A stretch of 38,587 nt of DNA, from positions 1-38,587 of the IMG/VR virus record IMGVR_UViG_3300036820_000043; one strand, 5' to 3'. The notes under the pieces are model-generated. The model saw only the letters and a list, made by a program, of their open reading frames with translations, did no database searches and was not told where the DNA came from. The DNA is from a virus. The translations under genes were made by a program, and so were the position numbers. Below are positions 22,041 to 30,703 of this stretch, in pieces; position 1 is the stretch's first letter, and each line of letters starts with the position of its first letter.

Positions 22041-22081
22041 GCATCCCGTTTAGATTCCCTTCCCTAAACGGGATGCTTTTT
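22041..22081 (+). terminator. Strong Rho-independent terminator after scaffold
   Basis: GCATCCCGTTTAG pairs perfectly with CTAAACGGGATGC (13 bp) around a 10-nt loop, followed by five T. It separates the portal-scaffold transcript from the HNH and capsid genes. Confidence 0.95.
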
Positions 22082-22103
22082 CATAAAAAAAGTAGAGTAA
22101 TGA

Positions 22104-22565
22104 ATGGCCTGGAAAAATCAGCAAGAGCGCCGAAGAGGTACTCCAAGTTCACGTAGTGTGTATAAATATTGGTTCAGTAAGGGTTTGCATCCACAAAAAG
22201 GCAATGAATTTATTCCCCTAGAAGAAGGAACTTGCTTTGCTTGTGGACTATTTCATAGTATTCAGCGCGCACATATTGTTCCTGTATCTGAAGGAGGCAA
22301 TAGCTCAGTAGATAATATCCATTTGTTATGCAAAGGGTGTCATTGTCTATCAGAAGGCAATAAGAAATATTGGCAATGGTTATCATATATGCGCCTTAAT
22401 GAATGGAAAACAAGGCCAGAATGGTGTTTAAAGATTTTAGAAAGAAATGGTTTAAGCATTGAAGAAGAATGGCATAAAATTGAACACCTTGATTTTTATG
22501 AGAGAATAGTTGTCATTCAAAATATCCTTAAAGAAAATGGAATAATATTTGAAGCTCAAGAATAA
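22104..22565 (+). CDS. Free-standing HNH endonuclease
   Basis: A 153-aa HNH enzyme. CFACG (44-48) and CKGCH (76-80) provide the zinc-binding Cys pairs; His57 in AHIVPVSEGG, Asn71 in DNIHLLC and His80 are the HNH residues. The C-terminal ~70 residues are helical (YERIVVIQNILKENGI). Such genes are often homing endonucleases lodged between essential phage genes, and this one lies precisely between the scaffold terminator and the capsid promoter. Its ribosome site is weak. Confidence 0.85.
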   Translation: MAWKNQQERRRGTPSSRSVYKYWFSKGLHPQKGNEFIPLEEGTCFACGLFHSIQRAHIVPVSEGGNSSVDNIHLLCKGCHCLSEGNKKYWQWLSYMRLNEWKTRPEWCLKILERNGLSIEEEWHKIEHLDFYERIVVIQNILKENGIIFEAQE

Positions 22566-22689
22566 AATATCTGATACTGAAGCGCGCAAACTTGTCCAAT
22601 TATTTGAGATTCTTCTTAAGATCGATACAACAATGAAGAAAAAATCATTAAAAAAGCCGACTCGGTTAACAACTTGATTGTCCTATGAC
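22549..22689 (+). CDS. Possible small protein, 46 aa (TTG start)
   Basis: An open frame starting with TTG and overlapping the HNH end by 17 bp: MKLKNKISDTEARKLVQLFE then a basic stretch ending NNLIVL. The composition is protein-like and an upstream GGA is present, but TTG and overlap with the capsid promoter make it uncertain. If real, it is a coupled accessory of the HNH gene. Confidence 0.35.
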
Positions 22690-22704
22690 TTTTGTTCTAT
22701 AATG
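22675..22704 (+). promoter_or_regulatory. Capsid promoter
   Basis: TTGATT (22675-22680), 18-bp spacer, perfect TATAAT (22699-22704). It lies downstream of a strong terminator and 156 bp before the capsid start. The predicted start site is near 22711, at the foot of the first 5' leader hairpin. Confidence 0.65.
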
Positions 22705-22710
22705 CCCCTT

Positions 22711-22785
22711 AGCGTAATGTAGAGCTCGCTAGCTACAGGCGTACTGATCCTCGCCAGATCTTATTTAGGCGTATCGAACCTCGCC
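22711..22785 (+). promoter_or_regulatory. Capsid mRNA leader with three mini-hairpins
   Basis: Three repeated units occur: TAGCG...CGCTA (22711-22732), GGCG...CGCC (22738-22755) and GGCG...CGCC (22768-22785). The last two share GGCGTA and CCTCGCC with a 30-bp period. The stems keep pairing although the first differs in sequence, so structure seems to matter. About 75 nt of unstructured leader follow before the capsid start at 22860. Likely an mRNA stabiliser or translation control. Confidence 0.5.
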
Positions 22786-22859
22786 CGTTCATGACGTATG
22801 TGAGAATTCGTCTTTCTCGATGGTTAAATAAGATAAGTACGTTTGTGCTAGGAGTGTGT

Positions 22860-23804
22860 ATGATAACTACACCTACAACGCTTCCAGCCCCGGTTCAGCA
22901 AACTTTTGATGATGTACTTTTATCGGTAAGAACTCCAAATCTTATCCATAAATTAGGTGCATTAACTAAACGTTTGCCTGCCAAGGGTGGAAGAATTCTA
23001 CGCATGGGCCGCTATGATCGTTTACCAACTGCCCCAGTTCCCCTCGGGCCAAGTGGTGCAACGCCTCCTGCTACCCCATTGCGACGTGTTGATATTGATG
23101 CGGAAATGAGTTTTTATGGCTTATACGTAGCAATCAACCAACAAGTTACTCTTCAAAATCAAGACCCTGTCTTAAACGAAACTGCCGAACTACTTGGCCT
23201 CTCTCTTCGTATGACTGAAGACCAAATTACTCGTGATATGTTAGCGGCTACTGCTTCTATATATAATTGCACGGGCGGCGGCAACGGAGACCTTCCAACA
23301 AATTTATCACTTTCAGATATTGATGAAGTCACTGCTGCATTGCTTAGCAACGATGCATGGATGATTCTCAACACCATTTCGGGAGAAGATAAATTTGGTA
23401 CCGCACCAAGCCGTCAGGCATATCTAGCGCTTGGCCACACCAATCTGTCAAAAGACTTGAATAATATTAATGGATTCGTTTCACAGTGGAATTATCCTAA
23501 TAATAATCGCTCTATTGACAGCGAATGGGGCAGCGTAAATAATACGCGTTGGATGTTGTCTTCAGTTGGTTCAATCTCTCCTAATGCTTCTGCTTTAGGT
23601 AATGATGTATACAACTGCTTCATTCAGGGCATGGAAGCATTAGCTTGTGTTGAACAAGATAATTATTCTGCACGGTTCCTATATCGTCCACCAGTATTTT
23701 CTGATCCGTTGTTCCAAAACGTTACTCTCGGGTACGTTATGGCTGAGGTACCCCGTATCCTCAACGACCTTTGGATCACAAATACTCGCTGTACATTAGC
23801 TTAA
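22860..23804 (+). CDS. Major capsid protein (N4 gp56-like)
   Basis: A 314-aa coat protein of the N4 gp56-type HK97 fold. Features are FDDVLLSVRTPNLIHKLGAL, LPAKGGRILRMGRYDRLPTA (the conserved RR/RYD..L.. segment), a DAEMSFYGLYVAINQQVTLQ strand and AELLGLSLRMTEDQITRDML. The ATG at 22860 follows TAGGAG; an in-frame ATG at 22791 has no ribosome site and would add a basic, non-viral-looking leader. It has its own promoter and structured leader, consistent with very high expression. It forms the icosahedral shell with the portal and scaffold. Confidence 0.85.
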   Translation: MITTPTTLPAPVQQTFDDVLLSVRTPNLIHKLGALTKRLPAKGGRILRMGRYDRLPTAPVPLGPSGATPPATPLRRVDIDAEMSFYGLYVAINQQVTLQNQDPVLNETAELLGLSLRMTEDQITRDMLAATASIYNCTGGGNGDLPTNLSLSDIDEVTAALLSNDAWMILNTISGEDKFGTAPSRQAYLALGHTNLSKDLNNINGFVSQWNYPNNNRSIDSEWGSVNNTRWMLSSVGSISPNASALGNDVYNCFIQGMEALACVEQDNYSARFLYRPPVFSDPLFQNVTLGYVMAEVPRILNDLWITNTRCTLA

Positions 23805-23814
23805 AGGAGGTACG

Positions 23815-24906
23815 ATGAGTGTTGTTTTTTCTGGAACTAATCAAGGTAGATTTACCGCAAATGGTAAAAATATCTTTCTTCCTCTTCCCCCTGGTGCTGA
23901 TTATGTACATGTATTGAATGAATCCATTGCATATGGTGGCGCTCCCGGTGCTAATACTGGGGTAATATTTGACTGGTATTTGGGTGATACAACTGGCCGT
24001 GGTACGGTTCAATTCGTTACTAATGGCGGTTTTCCTGCTCTTAATATTGGTCAAATAGCTGTTGGTGCTGGATTCTATTTTATTGATACTACCAATAATC
24101 AGCCTGGACCGCTTAATAACGGTTCAACTGCTATTACTGCTATTTCAACTGCAACTCCTCCGCGAGTGACAGTTGGTTCAACAGCAGGTATGTTTACCGG
24201 TCAAACAGTACAGCTTTATAATGTAACAGGAGCTCCGCAACTTAATGGTTTGCAGTTCTCTATTACGGTTATTGATGCTACTCACTTTGATTTAACTAAC
24301 TGTTCTCCATTGGCTAATGCGGCTACCGGCGGTTCTTTCCGCGTAATACCGTATCAGCCATTGTACACAGTTGCATTCCCTGGTATTCCGGGACAAACGG
24401 TATCACCAACTCTGATTGAGGATCCATACTGGTATCCAACATCTCGTGTTATTGGTGATATTTCTCAAGCTAATCAAGCAATCATTACACTTTTAGTGAC
24501 TCATACTTATACTATCGGTCAATCTATTTCACTGAGAGTGCCAACAGTGAGCGCTACTGTTTTCGGTATGCCAACACTTAATGATCTGCAAGACGTAACA
24601 ATTGTTAATATTAATCAAGCCGATGTTAATGGTTATACCAATACTATTACTGTTGACTTGAATACAACTGGTATTGGCCCATGGGCTTTCCCTGATAATA
24701 CTGCTCCTGGTTACACACCAGCTCAAGTTATTCCAGTGGGTGCAAATACTGCCCAAGGTCTAGCAAGCAATCAAAATATCTTGGCTGATGCTACTGTTAA
24801 TCAATCGAATCGTGGTGTCCTAATGGTCGCTGGTGCTCTGTCTCCAGCCGGCGCTAATGGCAATATAATTCAATGGGTTGCTGGTAAATCATTCAACGGT
24901 TTTTAA
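23815..24906 (+). CDS. Head decoration / minor virion protein with FCCH-like domain
   Basis: A 363-aa beta-rich protein 10 bp after the capsid, with AAAGGAGG upstream. Residues ~105-170 (TAISTATPPRVTVGSTAGMF, GQTVQLYNVTGAPQLNGLQF) resemble the E1 FCCH-like domain that occurs in many phage structural proteins. The C-terminal ~140 residues (YPTSRVIGDISQ...PVGANT) share layout with the 129-aa protein at 25470, including a PVG end. A terminator follows directly, so capsid and this gene probably form a short, highly expressed unit. Decoration or head-stabilising role inferred. Confidence 0.65.
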   Translation: MSVVFSGTNQGRFTANGKNIFLPLPPGADYVHVLNESIAYGGAPGANTGVIFDWYLGDTTGRGTVQFVTNGGFPALNIGQIAVGAGFYFIDTTNNQPGPLNNGSTAITAISTATPPRVTVGSTAGMFTGQTVQLYNVTGAPQLNGLQFSITVIDATHFDLTNCSPLANAATGGSFRVIPYQPLYTVAFPGIPGQTVSPTLIEDPYWYPTSRVIGDISQANQAIITLLVTHTYTIGQSISLRVPTVSATVFGMPTLNDLQDVTIVNINQADVNGYTNTITVDLNTTGIGPWAFPDNTAPGYTPAQVIPVGANTAQGLASNQNILADATVNQSNRGVLMVAGALSPAGANGNIIQWVAGKSFNGF

Positions 24907-24913
24907 TGAAGCA

Positions 24914-24942
24914 GGGTGAGGGTTAAAATCCTCACCCTTTTA
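24914..24942 (+). terminator. Rho-independent terminator after capsid unit
   Basis: GGGTGAGG pairs with CCTCACCC around 8 nt, followed by TTTTAT. It limits capsid-level transcription from spreading into the tail genes. Confidence 0.9.
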
Positions 24943-24953
24943 TAAGGAGTTAT

Positions 24954-25460
24954 ATGGAACCTACACAATCGCTACCAAAACCAGCAGTACGTTCAGCTCG
25001 TATTACTGCTGTCCGTAATCCAAAGTTATCAAAGGAAGAGTTATCGCGTCGCATAAAAAAGATGCGTGATCGTGATTCGGAGCTGGTGACTGGTATTTTT
25101 AAGAATTTTGATAATCCTAGTTCAAGCAATGGGCTTGGGGCATTAATTTTTACTTTTAAGCTTTATCCCGGTGATGAAAATGTCACTTATGAATTATGGG
25201 ATGGAGAACGATATACTATTCCACGTTCTGTAGTACATCATTTGAACAATAGATGTTATTACAAGGAATATTATCATATGAAGAATGAGTTTGGTGATAA
25301 TACTATGCGTCGAGCTGCACCAGATGGTAGATACCATGTAGAAGGCATGCAAGCATGTAAGAAAAAGCCTCGATTTGCTTTCTTACCATTGGAATATATG
25401 GACAATGAAGATGCTGATATGTTACCGGCAGCTGATTTGGTAGAAGTTACCAAAGTATAG
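24954..25460 (+). CDS. Conserved virion protein, 168 aa
   Basis: The pattern IFKNFDNPSSSN, FTFKLYPGDENVTYELWDGE and YTIPRSVVHHLNNRCYYKEY recurs in many uncultured podovirus-like phages, always in the capsid-adaptor interval. The N-terminus is basic. AAGGAG precedes the ATG, directly after the terminator. It is probably a minor head or head-tail protein; no activity known. Confidence 0.65.
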   Translation: MEPTQSLPKPAVRSARITAVRNPKLSKEELSRRIKKMRDRDSELVTGIFKNFDNPSSSNGLGALIFTFKLYPGDENVTYELWDGERYTIPRSVVHHLNNRCYYKEYYHMKNEFGDNTMRRAAPDGRYHVEGMQACKKKPRFAFLPLEYMDNEDADMLPAADLVEVTKV

Positions 25461-25469
25461 AGGTGCATA

Positions 25470-25859
25470 ATGGCCAATTGGTATGCCGTTGCTTTTCCGA
25501 CTTATCAACCTGCAATGAGAAATATTTTATCGATCACCAATGCGTTTCCGGCTCTCATAACTACCACCTATGATGGCATTAATCCAGGTAATCATAACTA
25601 TGAAACAGGTTTAATAGTTCGGTTATATATCCCTAAAGGATGGGGCATGCCAATTGGACGACGTGATGTCTATAATATTACTGTCACAAGCCCAACTCAA
25701 TTTACTGTTAATTTAGATACAACCTTGCTAGAACCTTTCGTTATTCCTGCTTATAATCCCGGACATTATGGAACACCTCCGGTAGTAGTTCCTGTAGGTG
25801 AAGATAACGACACTCTATACCAAGCAACGCAGAATGTATTACCCTATACTACCCCTTAA
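25470..25859 (+). CDS. Small virion protein related to the decoration protein C-terminus
   Basis: A 129-aa protein. Sequence landmarks are ALITTTYDGINPGNHNYETG, IVRLYIPKGWGMPIGRRDVY and VNLDTTLLEPFVIPAY, ending PVGEDNDTLYQATQNV. The order matches the C-terminal domain of the 363-aa protein at 23815, so it looks like a stand-alone copy of that domain. Probably a head-tail joining or decoration component. AGAGGTG precedes the start. Confidence 0.6.
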   Translation: MANWYAVAFPTYQPAMRNILSITNAFPALITTTYDGINPGNHNYETGLIVRLYIPKGWGMPIGRRDVYNITVTSPTQFTVNLDTTLLEPFVIPAYNPGHYGTPPVVVPVGEDNDTLYQATQNVLPYTTP

Positions 25860-25874
25860 AGCAGGAGAGAAGCG

Positions 25875-26948
25875 ATGCCTTTAGCAGATTCAAGTTTAGA
25901 AACTATACGCACAAAAATAAGAAGACTTGTAAGAGCGCCTTCGATCTCACAACTTTCTGATAATGATATTGATGAATATATCAATACGTTTGTTATTTAT
26001 GACATCCCGGCTAACTTAAAATTATTTAACCTACGCAGAACATTAACTTTTTATACTCAGCCAGGAGTTGATGTATATAGAACAATTCCTGCGATTCCTG
26101 CTAATGCTGGATTGGTTAATGACCCCCTTTATAACTTCAAGAACAAATATACAGCTATTCATCAACCGGTATTCTTTGCAGGTATACAAGGGTTTTATAC
26201 TCAATGGCGCGATGTATTTTATGGTTATTATCCTCAAACTGCTACTATTGCGATGACCCAAATATTTGGTGATGGTGGCATGGGTCCATTCAATAGTACT
26301 TTGATTTCTCCTCCTCCAAATGTGCCTCCTCAACCATTTATTCTCCAAAAAAGCGTTAACTTCAATTGTGTTACGGCTAATAATCAATCGATGGTTATGG
26401 TTGACGTACCCATTAGTAATATCATTGGCAACCTTACACCACCGAATACTCCCCTTGTTCCTCCGTATGATACGATGCAAAACCCGGGCAACTACATTAA
26501 TTATTTAACGGGACAATTTTCGGTTACCTTTCCAAACAATACGGTTGCGCAAGCTCCTATTTGGTTTGAAGCGGTTTTGTATCAACCAGGAAAGCCTATT
26601 GCCATGCTCTATTTCAATGATGAATTCACCATTAGGCCAGTTCCGGATAAGACGTATGCCATTCAAATGGAAGTTGATGCATTACCTACTCAATTATTAG
26701 CTGATACTGATACTCCTGAACTCGAACAATGGTGGCAATATATTGCTTATGGAGCAGCAAAAAAGATTTTTGAAGACAAGATGGATACTGATTCCGTTGA
26801 AAAAATATTCCCTGAGTTTAAGAATCAAGAATATATGGTTCTTTATACTACTCTTACTCAACGGGCAAATGAACGCTCAGTAACTATATATACCCAGGGT
26901 AAAAATTATGGCTTCGGTTGGTTTGGACCAGGCGGTTGGCCTTATTAG
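25875..26948 (+). CDS. Head-tail adaptor / tail tubular A-like protein
   Basis: A 357-aa protein. It starts with ETIRTKIRRLVRAPSISQLS and DEYINTFVIYDIPANLKLFN, and ends with EQWWQYIAYGAAKKIFEDKM, LTQRANERSVTIYTQG, the signature of podovirus adaptors (P22 gp4 / T7 gp11-like) that sit under the portal. A proline-rich insertion lies in the centre (SPPPNVPPQPF). Position before the tail hub supports the call. CAGGAGAG precedes the ATG. Confidence 0.75.
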   Translation: MPLADSSLETIRTKIRRLVRAPSISQLSDNDIDEYINTFVIYDIPANLKLFNLRRTLTFYTQPGVDVYRTIPAIPANAGLVNDPLYNFKNKYTAIHQPVFFAGIQGFYTQWRDVFYGYYPQTATIAMTQIFGDGGMGPFNSTLISPPPNVPPQPFILQKSVNFNCVTANNQSMVMVDVPISNIIGNLTPPNTPLVPPYDTMQNPGNYINYLTGQFSVTFPNNTVAQAPIWFEAVLYQPGKPIAMLYFNDEFTIRPVPDKTYAIQMEVDALPTQLLADTDTPELEQWWQYIAYGAAKKIFEDKMDTDSVEKIFPEFKNQEYMVLYTTLTQRANERSVTIYTQGKNYGFGWFGPGGWPY

Positions 26949-26957
26949 GAGAGCAGA

Positions 26958-27551
26958 ATGGCATTAAATAATGTGCCCCTCACCGGGCAAAGCTTGGGTG
27001 TAACCCGAGTCCCAATCAATCAGAACTTTTCAGTTATAGATACGGCATTTTCAGTTGATCATGTCTCATATAATACTTCTGGACAAGGAAAACATAACCA
27101 GGTGACATTACCCGTTCAGGCAGGTGCCCCTACTTTTGCCACCGGAGATAATGGGATATATAACCTAGCATTGAGCGGTGTAAATGAAATTTATTTACAC
27201 AAACAATCGGCTGCAGGAACTAAAGAAATTCCTATGACAGCTTCCATTTTGGATACTGTCGCTAATCCTGCGGCATATTCAGGTGGCTATACATGGCTTC
27301 CCTCAGGAATATTTTTAAATTGGGGACGTCCAACCTCTTTAGGCGGTATTGTAACAGTTACGATGGCTAATCCACCACCCAATGGCATCATAAATGTGTT
27401 AGTTAGTCCTTTTAGTGCTACCGGGGGCGTAACCCAGATCACTCAAGTATCACTGCAGAATATTATTAGTAACTCACAGTTTTCCGTTAATTTAGGAGTG
27501 AATGGAGCGGTTGCTACTGCAACGTTTACCTATTTAGTGATAGGATACTAA
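26958..27551 (+). CDS. Tail protein with NVPLTGQSLGVTR attachment motif
   Basis: A 197-aa protein. The N-terminus NNVPLTGQSLGVTRVPINQN, then VDHVSYNTSGQGKHNQVTLP is a widely shared virion attachment domain of short-tail fibres and spikes. The C-terminal beta part (TWLPSGIFLNWGR...) resembles a small receptor-binding or knob domain. It lies between adaptor and hub and overlaps neither. A tail spike base or head-proximal fibre is likely. Confidence 0.65.
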   Translation: MALNNVPLTGQSLGVTRVPINQNFSVIDTAFSVDHVSYNTSGQGKHNQVTLPVQAGAPTFATGDNGIYNLALSGVNEIYLHKQSAAGTKEIPMTASILDTVANPAAYSGGYTWLPSGIFLNWGRPTSLGGIVTVTMANPPPNGIINVLVSPFSATGGVTQITQVSLQNIISNSQFSVNLGVNGAVATATFTYLVIGY

Positions 27552-27552
27552 T

Positions 27553-29868
27553 ATGCCAATTGATCGTTTTTTTATTGCTCCCTATGATACTAATAGCGGT
27601 ATGCAAACAAATGTTCGTCCCTGGTTAATCCCAGATGAGGCATTTGCTGAATTGACTAATGCATATGTTTTTAGAGGAAGAGTACGAAAACGATTCGGTT
27701 CAAGATACTTAGGAACAGATGCTCCTTCTTCTCGGTTGAGATTTACTGCGGCTACGTATGCTACAGGATCTGCTACTGGAACTGTTCCGGATGCTCCTTG
27801 GCCTATCGGTACAGCCTTTTCAATACTTGGGGTATTTTTTACGGTTAATGTAACCGGAACTCCTGCCAATTTATTAATTGCAAACGGCTCAGCGGTTGCG
27901 GCTACTTTTAATACAACTTCTGGTGCATTTGTTTTTACTACTGTATTAGATAGCGGCGGTAATCCAATTCCTGATAATACACCCGTCTATTTTTATCCAT
28001 CATTACCCGTGATGGGGCTACTTACTTTTTATGATAATACACAACTTAATGAACCCACTATTGCTTTTGATACTTCTTATGCCTATCAATATATAGCCAA
28101 TACTGGCTGGGATAGATTAGCAGCAGAAGCAACTGGTGGCGCAGCAACTTGGACTGGTGATAATTCACAATTCTTTTGGGGTGCTACATGGGGAGGAACT
28201 ACGCCTTCGGCGAGTAATTCAGTATTTTATGTTACAAATTTCAATCAAAATGAACCAAATTTCATGCGTTATTTGCTTAATAATACATGGAATAACTTTA
28301 ATCCTACAGTAAGCAATTTAGTAGTCGGTCCTCCATTAATATTAGGCATTACTTTAGTATCAGGTCTCATAATAGTTCCTTTTAAGAATAGACTTGTTGT
28401 TCTTAATACTTGGGAAAGTGAAACTGCTGATGGTATGACATTTACTCTGAATAATTATCCAGCCCGTGCTCGTTATTCTCAAGCCGGTTCGCCCCTTGCT
28501 ACTACTGGATGGCGCCAAGATATTCAAGGACTTGGTAATGCGGTAGATGCTTCTACTACAGAAGCTATTGTAAGTGTAGAGTTCATCAAAGATCGTTTGA
28601 TTGTATTCTTTGAGCAATCAACCTGGGAATTGGTATATACTGGTAACCAAGCATATCCATTTGTATGGCAACAACTTAATACCGAACTTGGCGCAGAATC
28701 GACTTTCTCTATTGTTGCCTTCGATAAGGTAGTTTTAGGAGTAGGTAATGTTGGTATTATGGCCTGTAATGGCTCAAACGTAGAACGAATAGACGATAAG
28801 ATTCCCGATGAAGTTTTTAATATTCATAATGCTGATGAAGGTATTTATAGAGTATATGGAATCCGTGATTACTTCGTAGAAATGACCTATTGGACATTTC
28901 CAAGTACAGATGCGAGTTCTACTTTTCCTTATCCCAATAGAGTATTGGTATATAATTATAAAACCGGTACATGGGCATTTAATGATGATTCTATTACGGC
29001 ATTTGGTTATTTTCAGCCCCAATCAAGTATTACATGGGATTCATTAACTGTTACATGGGATGATGATGAATCATGGGATAATGGCTCAACTCAAGCTCTT
29101 TTTCGCCAAGTTATCGCAGGAAATCAAGAAGGATTTACCTTTATTTGTGATGCTGAAGAAACTACCAATGCTTTAGTGCTACAAATTACTGATATCAGTA
29201 CAAATGTAATGACACCTAATATTATTACATTTACCGTTATAGATCATAATCTACGAGAAGGTGATTATATATATTTTAATGGTATTACGGCGAGTTCAGG
29301 AAATCTTACGTTGCTTAATAATACCATATTTCCTGTCATAAATTCAGGATCAAATACGATAACGGCAACTCAATTTTCAATTGTTTATTCGGATGTTCCA
29401 GGAAATATTATTACCGGTACATATTCTGGTGGTGGCTTAATCTCTCGAGTAAGTAATATTAATATTCTTACTAAGCAATATAACTTTTATGCAAAGAGTG
29501 GCAGAAATGCATATGTATCAAAGATAGACTTTATGGTTGATTCAACTGCTGCCGGTCAGATTCAAGTAGATTATTATGTCTCTACAGCACAGGATCCTCT
29601 TACGCAAGAAAGTGTCCTTAATGGTTCTATTTTAGGAACCGGAACCTTGGACACATTCCCTTATAACAATGCTGCTGCTCCTGTACCCTATGAAGCAAAC
29701 GCAACAAGATTATGGCATCCGGTGTATTTCCAGGCAGACGGTGAAGTAGTTCAGTTTGAATTGAGTATGAATGATGCTCAGATGAGAAACGTTAATATTA
29801 TGGACAGTGATTTCCAGATGCATGCTATGTGCATTTATGCCACACCAACGAGTTATCGTTTTCAGTAG
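27553..29868 (+). CDS. Tail hub / nozzle protein (P22 gp10-like)
   Basis: A 771-aa protein. The N-terminus (FFIAPYDTNSGMQTNVRPWL, IPDEAFAELTNAYVFRGRVR, KRFGSRYL) is the standard start of the podovirus nozzle family. The centre looks like a beta-propeller of Trp/Asp repeats (LGAESTFSIVAFDKVVLGVG). Residues ~545-640 hold an inserted FCCH-like domain (TPNIITFTVIDHNLREGDYI), and the C-terminus is beta-rich. It forms the ring below the adaptor through which DNA passes and to which fibres attach. Confidence 0.8.
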   Translation: MPIDRFFIAPYDTNSGMQTNVRPWLIPDEAFAELTNAYVFRGRVRKRFGSRYLGTDAPSSRLRFTAATYATGSATGTVPDAPWPIGTAFSILGVFFTVNVTGTPANLLIANGSAVAATFNTTSGAFVFTTVLDSGGNPIPDNTPVYFYPSLPVMGLLTFYDNTQLNEPTIAFDTSYAYQYIANTGWDRLAAEATGGAATWTGDNSQFFWGATWGGTTPSASNSVFYVTNFNQNEPNFMRYLLNNTWNNFNPTVSNLVVGPPLILGITLVSGLIIVPFKNRLVVLNTWESETADGMTFTLNNYPARARYSQAGSPLATTGWRQDIQGLGNAVDASTTEAIVSVEFIKDRLIVFFEQSTWELVYTGNQAYPFVWQQLNTELGAESTFSIVAFDKVVLGVGNVGIMACNGSNVERIDDKIPDEVFNIHNADEGIYRVYGIRDYFVEMTYWTFPSTDASSTFPYPNRVLVYNYKTGTWAFNDDSITAFGYFQPQSSITWDSLTVTWDDDESWDNGSTQALFRQVIAGNQEGFTFICDAEETTNALVLQITDISTNVMTPNIITFTVIDHNLREGDYIYFNGITASSGNLTLLNNTIFPVINSGSNTITATQFSIVYSDVPGNIITGTYSGGGLISRVSNINILTKQYNFYAKSGRNAYVSKIDFMVDSTAAGQIQVDYYVSTAQDPLTQESVLNGSILGTGTLDTFPYNNAAAPVPYEANATRLWHPVYFQADGEVVQFELSMNDAQMRNVNIMDSDFQMHAMCIYATPTSYRFQ

Positions 29869-29877
29869 GAGAAAAAA

Positions 29878-30402
29878 ATGCCTTATCAGCCAATTCAACA
29901 AAATACTGGTTCTTTTGTTCCCACCACGAATGTATGGGATGTATCAGAAATATACTCAGTAGATGTTACTTCTCCTGAATTTAAAGAACTTATTGTCCGC
30001 TTATATCAAAATATAAATAATGTATCATTAGTGTTAAATACTAAAGATTCTGCTTTCTATTTGACGGAAGAGTTCGTTAATAGTCAGCTTTGGTTTAATG
30101 CAATAACGAATGACCAATTGAGGCTACGTCCTGCTTTTAGAATGACAGTTAATACTGGCGCTCTGGGAGCAGGAGTTACCACGGTTGCGCATGGTATAGC
30201 AGTTGATGCGAATACTTCTTGGGTATATATTAGCGGTGCAGCAACGGATTCGGTTAATCTCCTGGGATATCCAATTACGTTTGGCGGTGGGGCAAATAAC
30301 AATATTGGGGTGAATGCAAATGCTACTAATATCATTATTAATAATAATAGCGGTCAGACATTTACTGGTTCGGTAATTGTTCTTGAATATCTGAAGTTTT
30401 AA
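29878..30402 (+). CDS. Conserved tail protein, TGSFVPTTNVWDV family
   Basis: A 174-aa protein found in many podovirus-like phages: NTGSFVPTTNVWDVSEIYSV, DVTSPEFKELIVRLYQNINN, then VAHGIAVDANTSWVYISGAA and a terminal VIVLEYLKF strand. It follows the nozzle gene, with GTAGGAG upstream. Probably a tail or fibre-base component. The last 41 bp overlap the convergent RHH gene. Confidence 0.75.
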   Translation: MPYQPIQQNTGSFVPTTNVWDVSEIYSVDVTSPEFKELIVRLYQNINNVSLVLNTKDSAFYLTEEFVNSQLWFNAITNDQLRLRPAFRMTVNTGALGAGVTTVAHGIAVDANTSWVYISGAATDSVNLLGYPITFGGGANNNIGVNANATNIIINNNSGQTFTGSVIVLEYLKF

Positions 30403-30592
30403 ACGGACGACCTTTTTTGATAAGTCCTTCTCTTGGTGGTAAAGCGCCGGATTTCTCTTCATAAGCATTCACACATATTTCCAGGGATTCTTCTATAAAA
30501 GAAGTGATGGTAATTCCTGGTGTCCAATAAGAGATTCTTCTAATTCTTTCTAATAACGCTTCATCTATTTTTACGGTAACGGTTTTCTTCAT
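30362..30592 (-). CDS. Ribbon-helix-helix regulator 1
   Basis: A 76-aa leftward gene. KKTVTVKIDEALLERIRRIS then ITITSFIEESLEICVNAYEE is a classic RHH fold: an N-terminal strand that reads DNA, then two helices. The tail (PPREGLIKKGRPF) is basic. AAGGAAATAA precedes the ATG. It probably regulates itself and/or the leftward neighbours; a tandem 9-bp repeat lies just upstream. Its 3' end overlaps the convergent tail gene. Confidence 0.8.
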   Translation of the reverse strand: MKKTVTVKIDEALLERIRRISYWTPGITITSFIEESLEICVNAYEEKSGALPPREGLIKKGRPFKTSDIQEQLPNQ

Positions 30593-30613
30593 TTATTTCC
30601 TTATAAAAACTAC

Positions 30614-30631
30614 TTACATGTATTACTTGTA
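30614..30631. promoter_or_regulatory. Tandem 9-bp repeat upstream of RHH regulator 1
   Basis: TTACATGTA is followed directly by TTACTTGTA (8 of 9 identical). RHH proteins often bind tandem half-sites next to their own promoters, and this lies 22 bp before the RHH start. Operator function inferred. Confidence 0.45.
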
Positions 30632-30640
30632 ACAGATTTT

Positions 30641-30672
30641 ATAGAAAAATAAAGGACGCACCATGCGTCCTT
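30641..30672 (-). terminator. Rho-independent terminator for the secreted PPIG protein
   Basis: On the minus strand AAGGACGCA and TGCGTCCTT (9 bp) close a 3-nt loop, then TATTTTTCTATAAAA. It follows the gene 30704-30919 and precedes the RHH gene, which therefore needs its own promoter. Confidence 0.85.
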
Positions 30673-30703
30673 ATTAACTGAAAACTAATATAAAAATTGT
30701 TTA

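Noticed and set aside
22791-22859. Longer N-terminus for the capsid protein (start at 22791)
   Set aside because: No ribosome site, basic and hydrophobic leader not expected in this family; the ATG at 22860 has TAGGAG at the right distance.
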